Assembly (NCBI RefSeq): GCF_035594125.1
Contig: NC_087163.1
Location: 2,458,501-2,522,500, forward strand
From: Scylla paramamosain
Taxonomy: Eukaryota > Arthropoda > Malacostraca > Decapoda > Portunidae
Direction of reading: 5' to 3'
Length of the DNA stretch: 64,000 bases
Below the pieces are notes generated by a model that worked only from the letters and a program-made list of their open reading frames with translations, ran no database searches and was not told the DNA's origin. A program made the translations under genes and the position numbers. This document shows positions 59,562-64,000 of this stretch, piece after piece (within the stretch, counting starts at the first letter, position 1; each line of letters opens with the position of its first letter).

Positions 59562-60107
59562 GGCCACTACGTAAACATCGGTTAGTTAATCGGCGCCGTG
59601 AGGATTGTGTGGGTTACGATAGTCATTTCACCGATTTCACTTGAGGATACCAACGAACAGACAACAAGCGCTCACTACGCACACACAAACACACACACAC
59701 AAAACCCCATAACCACAACACGCAACACGAAGACCGACTAAAACACAAATAAAAAAAAAAGAAAAGAAAAAAACAACAAGCCTTACAACAATATAATCAG
59801 ATAGAGACATCACCGAGATACAAAGACGACAACAACAACGACGACGCGACGAAGACAGGACGACCCCGCGATAAGAGTGAAAATAAAAAGAAGAAAGGTG
59901 CGTAATAAAAAAAGAGGGAATGTAAAGGACAGGAAGAGAACCATGCTGAGGCGGCGTTCATGCGGGTATATAAAATTGCCATTAAAACCAACATTATGAC
60001 AGGATGTTTAGAGGTGAATAAGATAATTGGCCGAATTACTCCAGCCCTCCTCCCGCCAGCGCCTCCCGTGAAGCTGATAAACGTCGTGGAGAAATTAGAC
60101 CAACACT

Positions 60108-60109
<2 letters not shown>

Positions 60110-60183
<74 letters not shown>

Positions 60184-60235
60184 ATAATACAGACGTTATA
60201 CTCCACACAAAGTACCCTCTTCCTAATCCTATCCA

Positions 60236-60313
<78 letters not shown>
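60110..60313. repeat. Two (GA)n microsatellites
   Basis: GA runs at about 60110-60180 and 60237-60313, separated by 56 bp of unique sequence. Confidence 0.97.
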
Positions 60314-60315
<2 letters not shown>

Positions 60316-61509
60316 TCGCCGGCGGACGTTAGCGGACGCCGAACCAACGCGGACGACTGCGGGAGGAAGATGAGCAAGAGTAGAAATAGGAAGAGGAGGA
60401 GAAAGAGGAAGAGGAGAAGGAAGAAGAGGGGAGGAAAGGGTGACGCAGGGTATCGTGTAGAAGGGGAAGGAGATAAGGGCCCTCAGCGGTGACAGCCCTG
60501 CGCTACTTAGCATGGCGGAGGCGGTGTTGCAGGTGTTAGGCGGCAGGTTACGCTCAAAGTCTGTGATGGTCAAGTTTATAGCGAAGATACGAAGGTACTG
60601 GCATTGCGTATCCCAGTAGTAAGGGCAGCAGTAGGTGACAATGGTACGTAACGCAACCAGCAGCGCAGTTCACCGGTAGTAGCAGCAATGGTAGTAGCAG
60701 TGACGGTAATAGTGGTGGCGATGGTGGTGGTGAGAGTAATAATATCAATAATAATATATAATAGGAACAACAACATTACCACGCGTTCAATGTCGCTCAT
60801 AAATAATTTAGGGAATAAACAATGGTGACTCCCCTCTCCCTCTCTCCCCTCTCTCCCTCTCTCTCTCTCTCTCCCTCTCTCTCCCCTCCCCCTCCCCTGG
60901 CTCCCCTAAATTAACGAGCGACGCCGAAGGATCATCATATACGTAATCCGGCAATTAATCACCGAATTGTTCCTGTGAGTAATGTCCTCCGCCCGGTACA
61001 AGGCCCTGAACGACCCTCCCGCCGCCAGCCCCGCCGCCGCCGCCGCCGCCGCCATCGTCCCCGCCGCCGCCGCCCCCTCCGCCGCCGCCACCTTCAGCCT
61101 CGTCTTCATTAGCCTCCATCCCTCGTGTTTAGAAGCAGCTTTATTTCCTCCTGTCATTCACCGCTTATTTAGTTATTTCCCCTTGTTATCTTTCCTTGTT
61201 TTTGTGTTTTTAATTCCCGCCCCGTCTAGACTCCGGTCCTCTTTCTCCGTCCCTCTTTTTCCCTTTCCTCTTGCTCCTCTTCTTCCACCGCCACTACCGC
61301 CGCCCCCGCCGTTCTCCCATCAGTGACCTTGTCCGTCTATGTTGACCTCGTCCATCATCCCTTAGTGACCTCCGCTATCCGTTATGACCCGCGGCCACCA
61401 CCTTACCTCCCTCGCTCACTCCTTGTCTTCCAAGTCGCCTCACCTTCACCTTACGTCCGCCTGTTCCACTCCCGCGCCCGTCCATCAGCGCTCCGCCGTC
61501 AGCCCTGCG

Positions 61510-61513
<4 letters not shown>
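60314..61513. other. GC-rich stretch with (GCC)n, no gene recognised
   Basis: Contains an ATGGCGGAGGCGG word at about 60512, opening a 35-codon frame (MAEAVLQVLGGRL...) without a recognisable domain. An interrupted (GCC)n tract at 61020-61095 gives Ala-rich frames on both strands. Degenerate CTCTCC runs lie at 60835-60900. Confidence 0.4.
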
Positions 61514-61580
<67 letters not shown>

Positions 61581-62110
61581 GGTCACATTACCATCCCGTC
61601 GTCGGCCTTGCGTCACTTGCCTTTTCTTTCTCCTCCCCCGTCAGCGTCGCCGCCAGCCATGCGTCGCTCCTCACGCCGGCAGGAAGGTAGGCGTCGCGGG
61701 TCACCTTGCGGAACGAAAATTCGCTAAATTTGTCAACGGCGCCGGGATTTTTTCAACTGGTGGCGGCGGCCGTCGGCGGAGATGGCGGCGGCGGTGGCGG
61801 AGAAGGAGACGGCGGCGGAGGCAGAGGCGGAGGTAGAGGCGACGTCGAAGTGTGTGACTGTGGTTCTTTGACGTTGTGTGTTAGGGGTGATGACGTTTTT
61901 CGCGTGTTGGCGGTGATGGTGATGACGTTTGTGTGTCTTAGCGGCAACAGTGATGACATTCGTGTGAAGATAGCGGCGTGTAAACGAAGAAGGAGAAAGA
62001 GGAGGAGGAGGAGGAGGAGAAGGAGGAGGAGGAGGAGGAGAAGAAGACGAATAAGGTAAAGGTTGCCGCGAAGGTTGGACAGCATGGCGGCGGCGCTTAT
62101 TCGGCGACAA

Positions 62111-62192
<82 letters not shown>

Positions 62193-62520
62193 GTCTGCTA
62201 ATTCTGGTTTCCATTTCATGAGTAAGACATCGCGGTGCAATATCTTCTGGGTAGTGACTTTTATTCCTCGTCTTCGTCCTCCTCGTCTTCCTCCTCCTCC
62301 TCCTCCTCCTCCTTCTCCTCCTCCTCCTCCTCCTCCTCCTTCTCCTCCTCCTTCGCGTGGCCTTCATTCCTCTCCACTTCTTGCATCTCCTCGCCCACGA
62401 CTCTGCATTCACTTCCTCCTCATCATTCCTTTACTTAAACCCCTCCTCCTCCTCCTCCTCCTCCTCCTCCTCCTCCTCCTCCTCCTCTTCCTCCTCCTCC
62501 TCCTCCTCCTCCTTCTTCTT
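61514..62520. repeat. CT, GGA, GA and TCC repeats
   Basis: Approximate tracts: CT 61514-61577, a GGCGGA-rich stretch 61760-61840, GGA/AGG 61990-62045, GA 62116-62184, TCC 62289-62352 and TCC 62442-62520. Long P, S, R or L frames are repeat translations. An AGCATGGCGGCGGCG word lies at about 62082. Confidence 0.94.
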
Positions 62521-62599
62521 TCACCTCAGACCTCAAGGAACACCGTAACGTAATCTTTTCCTCACTGAATCACGTCGTAGAGTTACCCAGCGGTGTTAG

Positions 62600-62652
62600 G
62601 TCGCTAGTACGAGTACGAGTCGCTAGTACGCTTTTACTCGTAAGTAAAAGCG
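62600..62652. repeat. Direct repeat plus perfect 10-bp hairpin
   Basis: GTCGCTAGTACG occurs at 62600-62611 and 62619-62630. It is followed by CGCTTTTACT-CGTA-AGTAAAAGCG, perfect 10-bp arms at 62629-62638 and 62643-62652. Confidence 0.85.
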
Positions 62653-62863
62653 ACGCGCAGAAAAAAAAAGAAAAGAAAAGAAAAGAAAGAAACTAAAGGA
62701 AAATCAAGAAAAATCGCCCAATCCGTTTGTGGACCAGGAAGCAAAACACACAAATAAATATAACGAGCGGATTACCGAGATTAATTTAAGCCTTTGATAG
62801 ATCAGAAGAAAAAAAAAAAACACGTAAAAATACATAATAATCGCCCGGAATTAAGACATTGAC

Positions 62864-62867
<4 letters not shown>

Positions 62868-62903
<36 letters not shown>

Positions 62904-63021
62904 GAGAGTCATCCACCGCAGTTAACCTAAAAATCCCCCGCGCCGCGAAATCCGTGTAGTTGTTATGAACGCGCTGAACGAGAAAACAATGAAGTACAAA
63001 CACACGCACATAAAAGTCGCC

Positions 63022-63097
<76 letters not shown>
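62868..63097. repeat. (CA)n and (GA)n microsatellites
   Basis: CA run at about 62868-62901 and GA run of about 36 units at 63026-63097. Confidence 0.97.
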
Positions 63098-63100
<3 letters not shown>

Positions 63101-64000
63101 GGGTGACACTGACAGCACCTCTAAAACATCACCGGTACTTACTCGTTAACCGAAGTAGAGAAATACATTAAAGACAACAACTATAAACTCAACAACTATG
63201 TATATTGTAGATAAGTTTACCGCTACGCTCACTAAATAAAGACTTGTTATTCCTTATGGTATTTGAACTCGTGCGCTTTGTAAAGTTGTTGTTACGTACT
63301 AAGATTACACGAAATTAGTAATACAGTCAGGTACGGTAATCAGGAGTCTACAGCAGGTGAATACATTAATATGATATCCAGATGTAATGTAATGAGCAGC
63401 TGTTAGCGATGTCACGGCACTTGTGGGCCAAATAATTCTTGGGCTTACTATGTTGGAGTGCGTGACCAGTGGCGGCATCAGAGTGTCGAAAACTGATCCT
63501 ATAATTTTCATCAAAACATCACAATCCATCAGATTTTCTAGATTATTTCATCTAGTCAGAAACTTATTTTTTTCCCCCATATCCTTTTAATGTGTCAGAT
63601 TGTTCATATCACTTCAGTGCATCTACATAAAAAAAAAAGTGTTTTGATGCTATGAAGGCGCCCTGACTAGTGATAAGAGACAGCTCTGAGGAAATACAGA
63701 CTTAGTAAATTAAGAAAATGTAACGTTAACTTCAGTCAAAAGTGGAGAAGCACAGACCAGCTAAACACTCGACAATTAGACAGTTTGCAGAGGGCTGAAT
63801 ACCGAAATGAATAATCAACTAGTGGATAACGCGATATTACACCACTCCTCTCACTCAGCGGGCGAAGGGATGCGCCGAGACACCAAATGACAGAAATAAG
63901 GGAAGAGTAATGAAGCACAAACAGCAGTTAACACAATGAGAACCAGCAAAACTTAATCAAAAGAGCAACAATAACAATAATACCAAGAATACAGTAAGGT
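63098..64000. other. Non-coding stretch, no gene recognised
   Basis: AT-rich sequence to the window end. The short open frames have no domain and no supporting splice sites. Confidence 0.45.

Noticed and set aside
60982..61326. Ala-rich frame beginning MSSARYKALNDPP
   Set aside because: The Ala run is an interrupted (GCC)n tract, the antisense frame is equally open, and the rest is hydrophobic low-complexity sequence.

Overview
The window is eukaryotic nuclear DNA. Protein-coding sequence is sparse and split by GT-AG introns, there are no bacterial-style operons, and the DNA is packed with simple repeats: (GA/CT)n, (CA/TG)n, (GATA)n and several trinucleotide runs. The three recognisable genes are arthropod-like. 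The LINE tail, the MITE-like family and the microsatellite load are what I would expect of a decapod crustacean, probably a crab. The species call is inference; no rRNA or mitochondrial marker is present.

Layout. 1-17.3 kb: no recognisable gene. It holds simple repeats (densest at 4.9-8.6 kb), decayed tandem repeats and two copies of a MITE-like element. 17.6-30.8 kb: the gene-bearing block. SDHC (minus strand, 4 exons) encodes the cytochrome b560 membrane anchor of succinate dehydrogenase. Head to head with it, 542 bp away start to start, is GOLT1/GOT1 (plus strand, 5 exons), a small four-helix Golgi/ER transport protein. About 5 kb beyond the GOLT1 stop lies LYRM4/ISD11 (minus strand, 3 exons), a cofactor of the mitochondrial cysteine desulfurase. 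I rebuilt all three from splice sites with consistent phase. SDHC intron 1 holds a 5'-truncated LINE and GOLT1 intron 1 holds a decayed relative of it. 31-64 kb: no gene I can name. It contains microsatellites, two minisatellites (156-bp and 62-bp periods), more MITE-like copies, a tRNA-like SINE fragment, GC-rich stretches at about 46.5-49.1 kb and 59.0-61.7 kb that may be promoters or first exons, and a cluster of thirteen TATCGG hexamers at 59.0-59.6 kb.

How the genes relate. SDHC and LYRM4 both make mitochondrial proteins. ISD11 supports the Fe-S cluster assembly that the SDHB subunit needs, so the two are functionally linked, but I see no physical co-regulation. Both begin with ATGGCGGC, and SDHC matches the full 12-base TISU start element. 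SDHC and GOLT1 probably share a bidirectional promoter.

The most interesting signals are not protein genes: the TATCGG cluster with many intervals near 20 bp; a MITE-like family (at least five copies) whose end resembles the 62-bp minisatellite unit; the LINE abutting the SDHC exon 2 acceptor; a stop-free 108-nt SDHC intron; and a near-perfect 25-bp hairpin in GOLT1 intron 1. I found no clear new multi-gene system.
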